Shown one piece after another: positions 20,939-31,981 of a stretch of 64,000 nt of DNA. The first letter of the stretch is position 1; every line of letters starts with the position of its first letter. This stretch comes from Glaciozyma antarctica PI12 (Eukaryota; Basidiomycota; Microbotryomycetes; Kriegeriales; Camptobasidiaceae). The notes beneath the pieces were generated by a model. The model searched no databases, was not told where the DNA came from, and saw nothing but the letters and a program-made list of their open reading frames with translations. The stretch lies in assembly GCA_002917775.1 (NCBI GenBank), contig KZ627161.1, forward strand, positions 1,659,562 to 1,723,561. The letters run 5' to 3'. Both the position numbers and the translations under genes were made by a program.

Positions 20939-22625
20939 CTATCGATCACGGCGTCCTCCGTTGCTGCTGCCCTTCAACTCCTCGTCCTCTTCGGCGAGCA
21001 GGCGTCGTTCGAGCTCAAGCTGTCCTGATGCTTCTGGCGAGAGACGTCAGCATTCCCAGCCGTCAAGCGCTCCCTTGAAGGAGAAGAGACGAACGAACCG
21101 GCTTGCTTCCTTTTCTGCTCGTTGATCTTGGCCTTGGCGTCCGTGTACAGAAGGCCAGCGAGGAATCCGAGAGTGATGGCTGAGACGCTCTTGAGAGTGA
21201 CCGGGTCGGCGAAGAAGAGCATGCCCGACACGGCGACGGGGAGCTTGTTGAGTGCTCCGACCATGCTGTGGATGAGAACGTCAGAGATTTGGGCCTGTAT
21301 GGAAGCGAAAGACGAACCTGTAGGTCGTAGACGACGTAACGCGAATGCACCAGGCAGTGGCGTACGAGATGAACACGGCGATTCCTCCCGAGAAGATCAT
21401 GGCGCTGATGAGGAACGTTCTTGACTCGGCAGGGCTGGGGAGAGAACGGGCGCGTTAGCCTCACCGCTGAAAGCTCTCGCCGGGACGTCAACTCACAAGT
21501 TCTTAGAGAAGTTGTCGGCGGTCCAGCCTTCAGTAACGATCGACATGAAGAGAAGGATAGGGATGGAGATGATGTTGTTGTACGCCATCGTGTCCCAGTC
21601 CTTGAATCCTGTCGCCTTGATTCGAACCCGCATGGTGAGAATCTGGAGTCCACGAGAGTCAGCTGAGAAAACTCCGTCGAACCTGGGTAGAACGTACATA
21701 TCCCGCACTCGCCAAGCAGTTGATCAGGACCCAGAGGTACCCGACGTTGGTGTCGTTGCTCACGCGACCGCCGGTGAGCTCAGGAAGCGTCGCCGCGTGC
21801 GAGAAGAAGGCGCTGATGTTGGAGCTGGCAGCGATAAGCGACGAGCAGACCTGTTGGCACGAAATTAGCTTCCTCGCCGTAGGAACTGAGCAAGCTGGTC
21901 GCACCATGAGGAAGAAGGCCGTCAATTCAGGGCGCGTCACGGCGCCTCCAAACCACAGGACCTCTCCGTAGGCGATGAGGATAACTACGAGGGGGTCTTC
22001 ATCAGCTTGAGAGACGTGTAGAGGTAAGGCTGCGCGTACTCGTCAGGTTCTTGAAGATGGTGTACCTGCACGCGCCAGATTAGCGCCAGTTGTACGGAGG
22101 AGACAGTAACGACGTACACAGGGATACTGAGGTACTGCAAGCTCTTGCTTCCGGTGTACATCACCGTCACTAGTCCCAACGAGATAGGGCTCCACCGGTA
22201 CGCCTCTCCCCAGTCGAAAGGTCGGAAATCAATGAGCTGGGTAGACAGGGATCAGCTTTCAGCGTCGCGTTCGTGCACGCGTAGGAGAGAACGTACACCC
22301 ATCCTCTTGGCCACGCTCACCACCGCAGAGCAGACGATGGCTTGGACGGAAAGGAGGAGGAAGTTCATGCTGAACTGGCTTCCCGACACGATGTACTGCG
22401 AACCAACGTGGTCAGTCCCTGCAGCTACTCGTTGCCCCCCAGTACCACTCGTACTGCAAGCCGTTCCACTGCTGTTTACTGGCTCCCAGCATCTCTGCTC
22501 ACCTTGTTCATCACCGTCATTGAAATTGAGCAAACGCAAACCGCAAGGATACTGGGCAACGCGGGATTGGCGAGGAGGCCAGCAACAAAGCCTTTCTTCG
22601 CCGGGCCATCTGGAAGTCCTGACAT
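20939..22625 (-). CDS. VRG4: GDP-mannose transporter of the Golgi (VRG4/GMT family)
   Basis: Multi-span nucleotide-sugar transporter that imports GDP-mannose into the Golgi for protein and lipid mannosylation. The start at 22625 ([13 protein letters not shown]) leads into about ten hydrophobic segments. The family's nucleotide-binding motif GALNK is present in [19 protein letters not shown], and the earlier conserved [35 protein letters not shown] and YGEVLWFGG segments are intact. About nine introns split the gene. The last one (GTTCGT donor) leads to a short cytosolic tail, [19 protein letters not shown], ending at 20939. Together with the nearby cis-prenyltransferase and GH76 genes it belongs to mannan and glycoprotein supply, though the genes are not an operon. 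Confidence 0.93.
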
Positions 22626-22901
22626 TGCGTGGGTGTTGGAGCGGGAGCGAGAGGGGGGAGGACGGAGGAGTTGCAGAGATTCGAGGACGTGACGAGGCGA
22701 CGTGATGAAAGAGGCAGGCGAGGAGGGGAGAGGAGGGCGCCGCGGGGAAGGAGCGTGTCGGCTAAGTCTGGCGGTGTAGACTGCCTGGTAGCGGGCAAGT
22801 CGAGGCTCGGGGAGCGAGGGAGGAGGGAGACCAGCAACACCCGCCGCCGGACGAGCTCGAAGCTCGAAGTCGACGACGATCCTCTCTTTGCCCCCTCGAC
22901 T

Positions 22902-24444
22902 ATGCTCAGCGACTGGTTTGCTTCGCAAGGAGTTAAACTAGACTCAAGACTCGAGATCTTAACCGACCAGGGCGCTCATAGCGTGCGCGCCAACCAGCCA
23001 ATTCCTCAAGGCTGCGTCGGTGCGTTCCATCTCCTCCTGCTCGAGCTCTGTAGGCTTACTCGCCAGACTCACAGTGGCAACGACACCCAAATTAGCTGTG
23101 CTATCACCACGCAACGCGGCCTGCTCTCTGCGCGTCGACCAGCTTCTCCCTCGCCACCTTCCTCCCTCCCTCCTCCTCTCCATCTGCCTGCTGCACGAAG
23201 TCCTCATTGGCACAGGATCAAGATGGGCTCCCTACCTCCGCAGCCTCCCTAGGAACGCTGTCGGTGTAGCCGCTTTGTGGGACAGGGAGAGCTCGGCGCG
23301 CCGCTGGGCACGAGGAACGGAACTCGCTACCGTCCTTCGCGAGCTTGGAATCGACAAGGTGAGGCAGAGTCTCTGCTGGTGTCTTCAGAACCTGCTAATA
23401 CACTTGCCCTGCAGGATTCTCTCTCTTTCCTCTACGCGACGACTGTCCTCCCCTTCCTCTTCCCGCCCTCTTCACATTCTGCCCCCTACTCCCTTCCTCC
23501 AACATTGGATCTCTTCCTCTGGTCCTACTCGATCGTCTCAAGTCGAGCCTTCCAAGTCGATAACTATCATTTCCTCTCCCTCGTCCCTCTCGCCGACCTC
23601 TTCAACCATTCCGACGAACACGACGTTCATTTCGAATCCGACACCTCCGTCTGCGCAACCTGCGGCTCGTTCGACGAGTGCACGCATGATGCTGGCGCTG
23701 GATCGGGTCGGGAAAGAAAGGCGGACGACTACATTTGCGACATTGTTACCAACTCGGACGTCGCAGCGGGGCAGGAGGTCTTCAACACGTACGGACCCCT
23801 TTCAAACGCCCGCCTTCTCGCCTGCTACGGGTTCGCGCTCGAAGCCAACGCTTACGAGACGTGCTCCTTCTCGTTCGAGGAGGTCGTCTCTCTGGCCTCG
23901 CTCGACGTCACGCTCGAAGACTGGAGCTCGACCCTTCAGCACTGGCATTCGAGGAACCTCGCTTCACCCGCCGAACCGACCCCCCTCCTCGTCGCAGACG
24001 CTACCGGCGGCCTCTTCTTCGACGCAGAAGCAAGGACCTCAGTCGGCCTTTGGCTCCTCCTCGCTCTCGGCCATCTTCCAGACCTCCCCAAGGACGTCGA
24101 AAGGAGGTGCGAAAGTCTCCTGCGAATCCAAGCGGAAGGCTCGCCAGCAGACGAGGAGGAGCCGCAGGAGGGAAGGCGATCCGTCGAAACCGACGCCTTC
24201 GGGGTCATTGCAACTGCGGTCGTCGCTCTCGCTAGGCATCGCCTCCAGGCGGGGCACGAGCCCCAGCGAAGCGGCGCCGAGGTCCTCGAGCTTGCTGAGG
24301 TGCGTACTCCTCCCCCAAGCTGTCTTGGTAGATGCTGATGGAACTCGAATGCAGGAGGAAGAAGATGGTCCTACTCGCGCCGCGATGGAGTTCGCTGCAG
24401 GCGAGAGGTTGTTGCTCGAATGCGTCGTCGACGGGTGGTCTTAA
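22902..24444 (+). CDS. SET-domain protein lysine methyltransferase (Rubisco-LSMT/SETD type)
   Basis: Four exons: 22902-23019, 23075-23358, 23415-24299 and 24355-24444. The start MLSDWFASQGVKLDSRLEI is typical of the class, whose members methylate lysines of ribosomal or other cytosolic proteins using S-adenosylmethionine. The SET core is visible as SRAFQVDNYHFLSLVPLADLFNHSDEHDVHF, the NH motif for cofactor binding, and VAAGQEVFNTYGPLSNARLLACYGF with the catalytic-site Tyr. Between these is an insert with a CATCGSFDEC Cys pair and a His. The C-terminal part resembles a substrate-binding helical domain. Divergent from the GDP-mannose transporter with 276 bp between. Confidence 0.88.
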
Positions 24445-24522
24445 TTTTGAACGATATCACGAGGGGTAATTGCACGCGTACTGAAGGGTTTTATTAAGAG
24501 GGTGTACACATCCTGTAAAATG

Positions 24523-27500
24523 CTATTGAGGAGAGGAAGAGGAAGCAAAAGTGGCGCCAGGCCGAGGAGAGGCAGGGAGTCCCGGGCTGCGAGGGCCCGG
24601 GAAGGGCTGGAGGGTTGGTGTCGGTGTACGCGGCGTGGCCGCGTTTGAATCGATGGGAGGCGCTCCGGGAGTGGAGGGGAAAGCGAGGTAGGAGGTTGGG
24701 ACGTCGTCGTCCTCGTCGTGGTCCTCGAGAGCGTCTTCTGCTGCCGAATCGCTCGCCGTACTCTCGTCCTCGTCCGCTTGCTCTACAGCCGAGCGAGTTA
24801 GCTCTGAGATCCCCCACACCGTCTCAAAGACACCCTACCATTCAGCTTTCGCATCCCCTCGTGCTCCATAAGATTCGCGCCCGAATCAGCATATACGGCC
24901 GAGTTCGGTCGAGGTCGATTCGCAGAAGGCTGGGTGCTGGCCGTAACCTCGGTCGAATCCAACCCCGTATCTTCCACCATGATCGGACGTGAAAGTCCGG
25001 TCGACTTTTCGACGGCAAAGACGAGCTGTGGAAGAGCTCGTGAGCAAAGCCGAAAGTAAACGCCGACGTGAGACTCACGTCGAATTCGGCGAGGAACAGA
25101 CTGAATAAAGGAGCCTGCAAGGGGGAGAAACGACGTTAGATGAGGTATTCCGTCAAAGAACGGGAGACTTACGGGAATGGCGAGAGTGGGGGAGAACACG
25201 ATGCCGAGGTTCCTCAGTCCCATCTTGGATACTTCGGCGTTCTGCGCGATAACACACAGGTCTATCACAGCGATGGGTTAGCGACCAGAGCTAGCTTCAA
25301 TTCTGGAGAAGTCAACTCACGGGCGAAGCTGCAGGCGAGTGGAAGAACGTCAGCAAGCTCACGCGAGAGTCAAGACTGAAGTCGCCTACAAAAACCGTAA
25401 GAGGGTGTAAATGGTCAATGGGAAGCATTGAGACGAGCCTCCCAAGGGCATTGACACGATCTTTGCGATCGCGAAGATCTGTATCGCATCGCGCGAGTAA
25501 GTCCCCTGCCTTCTCCGCAGACGAGCGAAGCACGTACCGATGACCTGGATGAACTCTGGATGCAGCTCGCGCGTGAGAAGGTGGACAGGAAGCTCCCGGA
25601 GGTAGGTTTTGAGGAGTCCAGCGATGGCGTGCGTGTCGTACGGCGCGGGGCTGGCGAGCAGGTTAACGTCGCCCTCTGGAAGAGCCGTCAGCGAGCCGTC
25701 GAGCGGAAGAACGTGCTTGGAGCGCACCTGTGTTGAAGCGATCTTTGAGAGCCTGAGTTGGAATGCACAATTAGCGAGCGTTGGGACGGCAGCGACGAGG
25801 ACTGACCCGAATAACGTTCGCACTTCCGCTGAGGCGAAAGATGCCTTCCTCGCTCTCCGCATTCTGCAGGGAGGACGATGAGCGCGATTCGACAGGAAGA
25901 GCAGCAGCGGAGCGTACCTTGGCCTCTAGCCACTCGATCGAGCGATAGACGATCGCTGGAAGCTCGAGCCCAGGTCGAATTCGCGAAATGGCGACAGCCT
26001 CCTTCAGAGGCACGCCGAAGACTGGTCGCGATGGTGGCTGAGCAGCGGGCTGCGCTTGCTTGTCTCCTGCTCCTGCAAAAGAGGTCGTCAGCGGGCGCAG
26101 AGAGGGGCTATGCCGACAACGAACCAGCTCCTCGTCCAGCAAAGTTCCAGAACGACTTGGTCTTGCGTCGGTCCGCCTTCTTGAACTCGTATCCCGTCGG
26201 GAGAGGTGCGGCGTTCATCGGTCCCGAGACGTTGCTAGCGAGGAGTTTCGAAGGGGGAGGAGCTTCGCCTCGACGATCCGGTGTCGAAGGTCGCTCTGCG
26301 TTGGAGGACGTCTTGTGGTTCCGTTCGTCGTCCCGCCGCGTCGGCTGCAGTCTCGAGCTCGACCGTTCCCGCATGTCGGCATGCTGGCCGAGCTCCGAAG
26401 CTGAGCGCTTTCCTTGATCGCTTGCTGATCTGGCCATGTTGTCGAGGCTGTTGGGGAGGGAAGTCGAAGGCGGGAGGTCGGTACTTGCTGACCGCTTCGG
26501 GAGAAATCTTGAGTCGACCTCGACGAGATTCGACGCGACGGAACCGAAAGAGTGCTCGCGTCGATGCTGGTTACGAACATCCTCTGATAGCGGACCGTCG
26601 GCAGCGGGACCGCCAGCTGGAATCCGCTCGTGGTCGAAGCTGGAGCTGCCAACCGATCGCTGAGGACCTCTGGCGCTCTGGACGCTGGTGAGAGCGACGA
26701 CCCAGCCGTCGCGCTCTTCGTCGTTCTCGGCGCAGAGGATGTGGTCGGCTTCTTGCTCCTTGTCGTCCTTCTTGCTCGTGCGGATGAGGAACGCGTGGAG
26801 GTAGGCGTCGTCCCCGGCGACAGCGGTTTGAGAGGACTGCCTCCCAATCGCAGCATGCTGGATGTTGATCTCCCCGAACTTGCTTCCACCCCGCTGGAGG
26901 ACATGCAGACGTCAGCGAGGAGGAGATTGAGAGAGCAGCTGTTCGTCGTACAGCGTCATAATACGACAAGACACCATGCGCGAGAACGTAGTACCGTTTC
27001 TAAAGCGTCGTTTCAGGCTCAGTTTATGGCTCGCGCAGGACGGAGGAGGATTGAACTAACCTGCCAGCCACCAAAGTTGCGACCTCGCTTCGTCAACCAG
27101 CCCTCCATACTCCCGGAAGACGCAGGCGGAGGCGGGGCTTCCTGAACGACGCCCGTGTTGAAGAAGCTGCAGACGGCTGATCGATCGCGGAGAGGGATGA
27201 TGATGACGGTTTGGAGGTATCGCTCGAGGACCGCCTGCATAGAGTCGTTAGCGATTGTCGAGGAGCGGCGGGACCAAAAACGCTGCTTGCCTTGCGCTGG
27301 TCAGACTTGTGCGGCGCATGGTCCTTGAAGAGGCTCTTGTCGGGAAGAGATCCAATCCCTTTGGTCTCCTGCTTCGAAGTTTTTGCCTTGACGGCCGCGT
27401 CGAGTCCGAGAACCTCGCTGTAACTCTTCTCGACGCGCCATCCCGCCGTTCCGCCTCGTCGCTCCGGATCCGATTCGGGTGGGACGTTGACGACGATATC

Positions 27501-28897
27501 GACGAGGAAGACAATAACTTCCTTGGATCGTTCGTTCATCTTGATGGTCGAGGAGGCGACTCGGACGCTGGTAAAGGGGAGGAAGACGGGGGAGAGAGTT
27601 GGCCGTGGTGATGAGGTGGGGGGTCCCGTTCGTGCGGGTTGCCGTTGGCTCTGAGAGGAAGAGGAAGGTTCGACTTCCTTGTGGTGGTGTTGGCGAGGAG
27701 AGTGAGAGTGGTGTTGCGGAGGGACTTCGGTGAGAGGGGAGGAAAGGGTGGGAGGAGGGGGTGGTCGTTGCTCGCGCGCCGAGGGCTGAGGATCTTGCGG
27801 AGATGGTGGAGGATACGTAGAGTGAATGGAGGGTACTGCACCGGTGGGTGCGGCTGGGAGAGCTGAGGCGAGAGGACCTGGGATTTGTGCGGGGGAGGAA
27901 GTTCCGGCGGAGGACGACGTCGAGGTATTCGACGGCGTGCGATTTCGACGAATAGCTTCCACCAATCGCGGCGGTTGGAGCTGCTGGTCCGAATAGGTGG
28001 GCGAGGGCATCGAAAAGGATGATGCTCGCTCCTGGGCGGAAGTGGGGGAGAGGCTGTCCTGGGGATGCTGGACGTAGAGGGGAGAGACGGGGGCAAGGGG
28101 AGAGAGTTGAGGTAAGAGTCGCCTGCTACACGCAAAACCGTAAGCGCGTGTCAAAGAAAACGAGGAGAGACTGCGACGCACCTGTCAGGAGTGTGCGGAG
28201 GACGGTCCGAGGACGCGATGCTGGGCATGCTAGCCGAGTAAGGCAGCCTAATAGTTCCATTCTGCTCGCCTTGCGACGACGGAGGGGGAGGGGTCCTGGG
28301 AACATCGCTGGACGTCGAAGCTCGCGGTTCCTCCGGTTGCACGCGACCCAAGTCCAACGAGCCAGCTTTGCGCAGCGACGCGTGACTCGCGGATCGAGAG
28401 GGTAATCGCGAGGAGGGGAGAATGGGTGAGGTTTCGGCGAGAGTTCGGCAGGGGTTGGAGAAAGGAGACGGAGCTGGGGGAGCGTCGAGCTGGTTGCGAG
28501 GCGCCGCACCCTCGGTCGAGAGGGTTGTCGGAGGATTGCTGCGGTTTGAGCTCTCCCCCGTAAGCCCTAGACTCTTCCCTCCTTCCCTGCTGCCAACATT
28601 CTCGCTGTTGTGCCGCGAAGTCGGCGGCCTTGAGCTGCCTCCCGCCGCCGTGCCCATCGCCTTGAGCGACCGCCAAAGCTGCTGGTTCTCTACTCCCATT
28701 CTCTCCGCCGTCTTGATCGCCGCGTTCTTCTCAAGCTGTAGTGCTGAAGCTCGGAGAAGGAGGGTCGAGTGGTGCTGGATGAGCTCGTTGTGCCGCGTGA
28801 CGAGGGAGGAGAGAGCTGCGTGCGCATCGTCGTGGTGGGCGGCGAGGAGGTCGTGCAAGGTCAAGACCTTTGGAGAGGTGGAGGGTGTGGTGCTCAT
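24523..28897 (-). CDS. Bem3-like RhoGAP with PX and PH domains
   Basis: GTPase-activating protein for Cdc42/Rho at sites of polarised growth. The start at 28897 (MSTTPSTSPKVLTLHDLL) begins a helical region (HAALSSLVTRHNELIQHH) and a long Ser/Pro-rich linker. Then comes a PX domain (FLPFTSVRVASST to WRVEKSYSEVLGLDAAV), a PH domain (GSMEGWLTKRGRNFGGWQKRYYVL to DGWVVALTS), another disordered linker, and the RhoGAP domain with the arginine finger in EEGIFRLSGSANVIR and GLLKTYLRELPVHLL, VSKMGLRNLGIVFSPTLAIP. The order PX-PH-GAP is that of yeast Bem3. An acidic tail ends at 24523. An 8-nt microexon lies at 25321-25328. Frame is kept there only if the preceding A5 run on the plus strand (25390-25394) is read one base shorter, giving TVFFAHLCVIAQNAEV. 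Confidence 0.9.
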
Positions 28898-29650
28898 AGC
28901 GGGGAGAAAGGGAGGGTCGTGTCGCTGGGAAGGGCGGAATGTCGCGAGGATATGTAAGGCGGCGAACGAGGAGTTGGCTCAGCCGATGATGGATGCTGCT
29001 ACACAGAGAGAGCGTGTCAGCTTGAGTAGCTTCCCTGCATCGTTCTCCCAAGCTAGGCCTCACCTACTCCTGCTCCTCTCTCCAGCCACGCGGGCGACCT
29101 GAGCTGAGACGAAGCCGTCAGCTAGGGGTCTCAGAAGAACCACCTCAACCTCTCCCGGCGTTGCGGAATCATTTACCTGTTCCGGTTCGAGCGCGTTGGG
29201 AGAAACGAATGTACCTGGGCGGCCAAACGATCTGACGAGGACAAGGAGGGCGGAGGACGGTTGCGAGGGAGAGGGAGGTCGCCGCGATTCCCAAGGTTGC
29301 TGAAGGAGTGACGGGTACGGACGAGAGGGCTTGGTGGCCGGCTGCTGAAGAGTTGGTATGACTGGAGTCCGGGAGGGGAAGGGAGGGCGACGTCGAAACG
29401 CCTCAAGTCCTCCCAGCAGTGCCAGCACGCTCCACGCCCAGCGTACCCGCATGCCTCGAAATAGGATTTCGTCTCGACCTGTCTCGACTGCAAGGGGATG
29501 GCTCTCTCCAGGCTCGACAGCAAAAGATGAACGGCGATAGGTGATCGTGTACTTGCAGCGGGGGGAAGTACTCTTGAAAAAGAGAAAACACCTCCTCCCC
29601 ACGCTCGACCATGACCTCCTGCCTTCCCAAAAACCCTTCGAGCGCACCCC
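28898..29650. other. intergenic between RhoGAP and ornithine decarboxylase, no gene assigned
   Basis: Both neighbours are on the minus strand, so this holds the decarboxylase 3' UTR and the RhoGAP promoter. A minus-strand ATG at about 29453 opens a frame of Pro/Arg-rich residues, and apparent introns (GTACAT...CTCAG and GTGAGG...TGTAG) lie near 29000-29215. They could belong to a spliced 5' leader of the RhoGAP mRNA or to a small gene. I cannot decide. Confidence 0.4.
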
Positions 29651-31469
29651 TCAAACCATAGAGATGAGGCGTCGAATGGCGTCCTCGTTTCCCCCATCAC
29701 CGTGCGTGTCGATGGTGTAGCGCACCTCGGAAACCCTGAACCCGTTGAACTGGAGCGCAAAGAGGACGAATCAGTCTCCGAACAAGGGAGGAGCGGGGAG
29801 CGAAAGAACGCACCTGACTCGCCGCACAGATCGTGTAGGCGCCCATCTTCTCCCACCGGAGCCAGTCTCCCACTCGCAAGGCGTCCGTCGGCAGCGAAGC
29901 GTTGGCCTGTACGCAGTCGATCGAGTCGCACGACGGTCCCCAGAGCGAACACTCGTTCATCGGGGCGTCCGGGAACGTCGGCGAGGGGAGATCGCCTCGA
30001 CCCTGGAAGACGTCCGAGAGCGTCAAGACGTGCGGCTGGACGACTTGGTGGTCGAAGAGGATGCAGTTGAACGCTCCGTACACGCCGTCGTTGACGTAGT
30101 CTGCATGAAGAGAGAAGCGAGTCAGATGGAGTTCGCTGTGCGCAAAGAAGAAAGGAGCGTACACATGACGGTAGGCTTCTCAGAAGTCTCGTCCTCGTCC
30201 ATGGCCGTGTCGAGCATGCCCTGGTCGTCGTTCGTTCCCTCGCGAGCAGCTCGTCGAGCGATGATGTTCGTAGCGAGCTCGAAAGCCCGACTAACGTAGT
30301 ACCTCCCTGGCTCAGCGATGATACGAACGCCCTTGCCCTCGCTGTCGAGCGGGAAGTGCGTGTCGATCGCCTCGCGCAGGACCGCCGTGATCGCCTCAAA
30401 GTTCTCGTCCTCGAAGCCGCCTCCGATGTCGAGCAGGCTGAAGTTGAAGCCTTCCTCCGCTCCAACGTCGAACGCCCAACGCGCGCGCCGCACCGCGTCT
30501 CCGAAGAGCGCAGGGTTCGTGCATCCGCTCCCGCAGTGGAAGCTGATCCCAGCAACCTCGACTCCGAGCTTCTTCGCCGTCTTGAGGAGCGCCCTGACCT
30601 CGCGGAGCGGCGCGCCAAACTTGAGGCCGAGACGGCAAAGGCTTCCCGAATCGTCCGTGAGGATGCGCAGGACCATCTTCGCGCGAGGGTGGTACTTCTT
30701 GACCTTGGCGAGTTCGTCTCTGTTGTCAAACGTCATAAAGTTGACTCCGTTCGCGGCGGCGTGGCGAATGAAGGAAGGGGCCTTGCACGGGTTGGCATAA
30801 ATGATGCGGGACGGGTCGACGGCGATAGGGAGGGAGAGGACGGAGGTGATCTCGGGCTGAGAGGCACAGTCGAACCCTAGGCCCAGGGCGGCGAGAAGGT
30901 GGAGGACGTGAGGGTCGGGGTTGCACTTGACGGCTGAGGAGAGGGGAGGGTTGGTCAGCTCAAAGTTGGTCCAGCGCAGGCGATGCAGCCAACGTACCGA
31001 AGAAGGCCTCCACACGGTAGCCAAGCTCCTTCGTCCACCTCATATGCTGCCTCCAAACCTCGGCAAGATCGCAGACGAAGAACGCGTTCTCGCCATGCGC
31101 CTCGCATTCGTCCATATCGATCTCCTCCAATGCGACCCGGAAGTTCTCGACGATGGAACCAGAGTGCACCGCGGGGAGCGGCGCTGCGGCGGGGACGATG
31201 GGAGTCGGCCGGTTCGCCTTGGTCGGTACGAACCTTTCGACGACCAGGTCGTGAGAAGGGGGCGTGGGAGGGAGGTAGGGCGCGGGGACGGGCTTCAGCT
31301 CAAAGTCGTACTGCTCGATGGAAGCGAAGGACGGGGTCGGCGGGGCGGTGATGGGGAACGCCTGGGAGGGCGAGAGGGGGAGCTGAATAAAAGGCGAACG
31401 GGAGAGCGGCGAACAGCTCAAAAAGGCCTCCTCGACTCGAGAGGCGAACGGGATCGCGATGGCGGCCAT
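29651..31469 (-). CDS. SPE1: ornithine decarboxylase
   Basis: PLP-dependent decarboxylation of ornithine to putrescine, the first step of polyamine synthesis. Four exons: 31469-30998, 30933-30163, 30100-29814, 29749-29651. The PLP lysine is in FFAVKCNPDP, the His and Gly-rich loop in ISFHCGSGC and LDIGGGFED, the phosphate-binding EPGRYYV, and the active-site Cys in WGPSCDSID. All are intact. The N-terminal extension of about 110 residues before SIVENFRVALEE is longer than in metazoan enzymes and is rich in Pro and Ala. The C-terminus is short (DAIRRLISMV), without an obvious metazoan-type PEST tail. Antizyme control is expected from family knowledge but cannot be seen here. Confidence 0.95.
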
Positions 31470-31981
31470 GCTGTTGCTTGGAGGTTGGCGATGGGGCTGA
31501 AAAAGGGCGGACGGGGAAAGGGGAGGGCTTCTCGAAGGCGGCAGGAGCGCTTGGATCGGCTGAGGAGACGGCCCTGGCAAGGGCGGTCTGCTTAGAGGGC
31601 GCTGATGCGGCTACGGTTGCTTCGCCCCTGTGCGAAGGAACTTGCGGGACTGTGACGAAGTCGAGGGCGGAGAGGAGAACAAACGAGAGTGGCGAAGGTG
31701 GGAGGGGGAGGGGGAGGAAGAAAGTGGTGCGGGCAAAACACCTCGTCTCCCTCGAAAATCGCCGATGCCCTCTCTTGGGGCAACGACTTGAAACTGCCTG
31801 TAATATAACGAATGGTGCAAAGACTACTTCCGGGCATCCAAAAGGAGAGTGGCGAACAAAAAAAACTGCTGCTGAAAAGGAGGGAGGCGAGGGGAGGGGA
31901 GAATAAAGAAAGGCGAGTTCGAGTCGCCCAGCGAGGTAGCCTTGCTTCCTCCCTGCAAGAGCTCTGGAAGCTCTACCCCGA
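31470..31981. other. intergenic: 5' flank of ornithine decarboxylase and 3' end of RhoGEF
   Basis: Contains the decarboxylase promoter and leader. The minus strand is pyrimidine-rich (many CCTCCC and CTTCTT tracts around 31650-31740), as is usual upstream of highly expressed genes in these yeasts. No separate gene, RNA or repeat recognised. Confidence 0.5.

Noticed and set aside
21610-21640. GATTCGAACCCG resembling a tRNA T-loop
   Set aside because: It lies inside a coding exon of the GDP-mannose transporter and no A-box or foldable cloverleaf surrounds it.
22629-22901. In-frame N-terminal extension of the SET-domain protein
   Set aside because: It overlaps the start and promoter of the divergent GDP-mannose transporter, is low-complexity Arg/Gly sequence, and the ATG at 22902 gives the N-terminus typical of the family.
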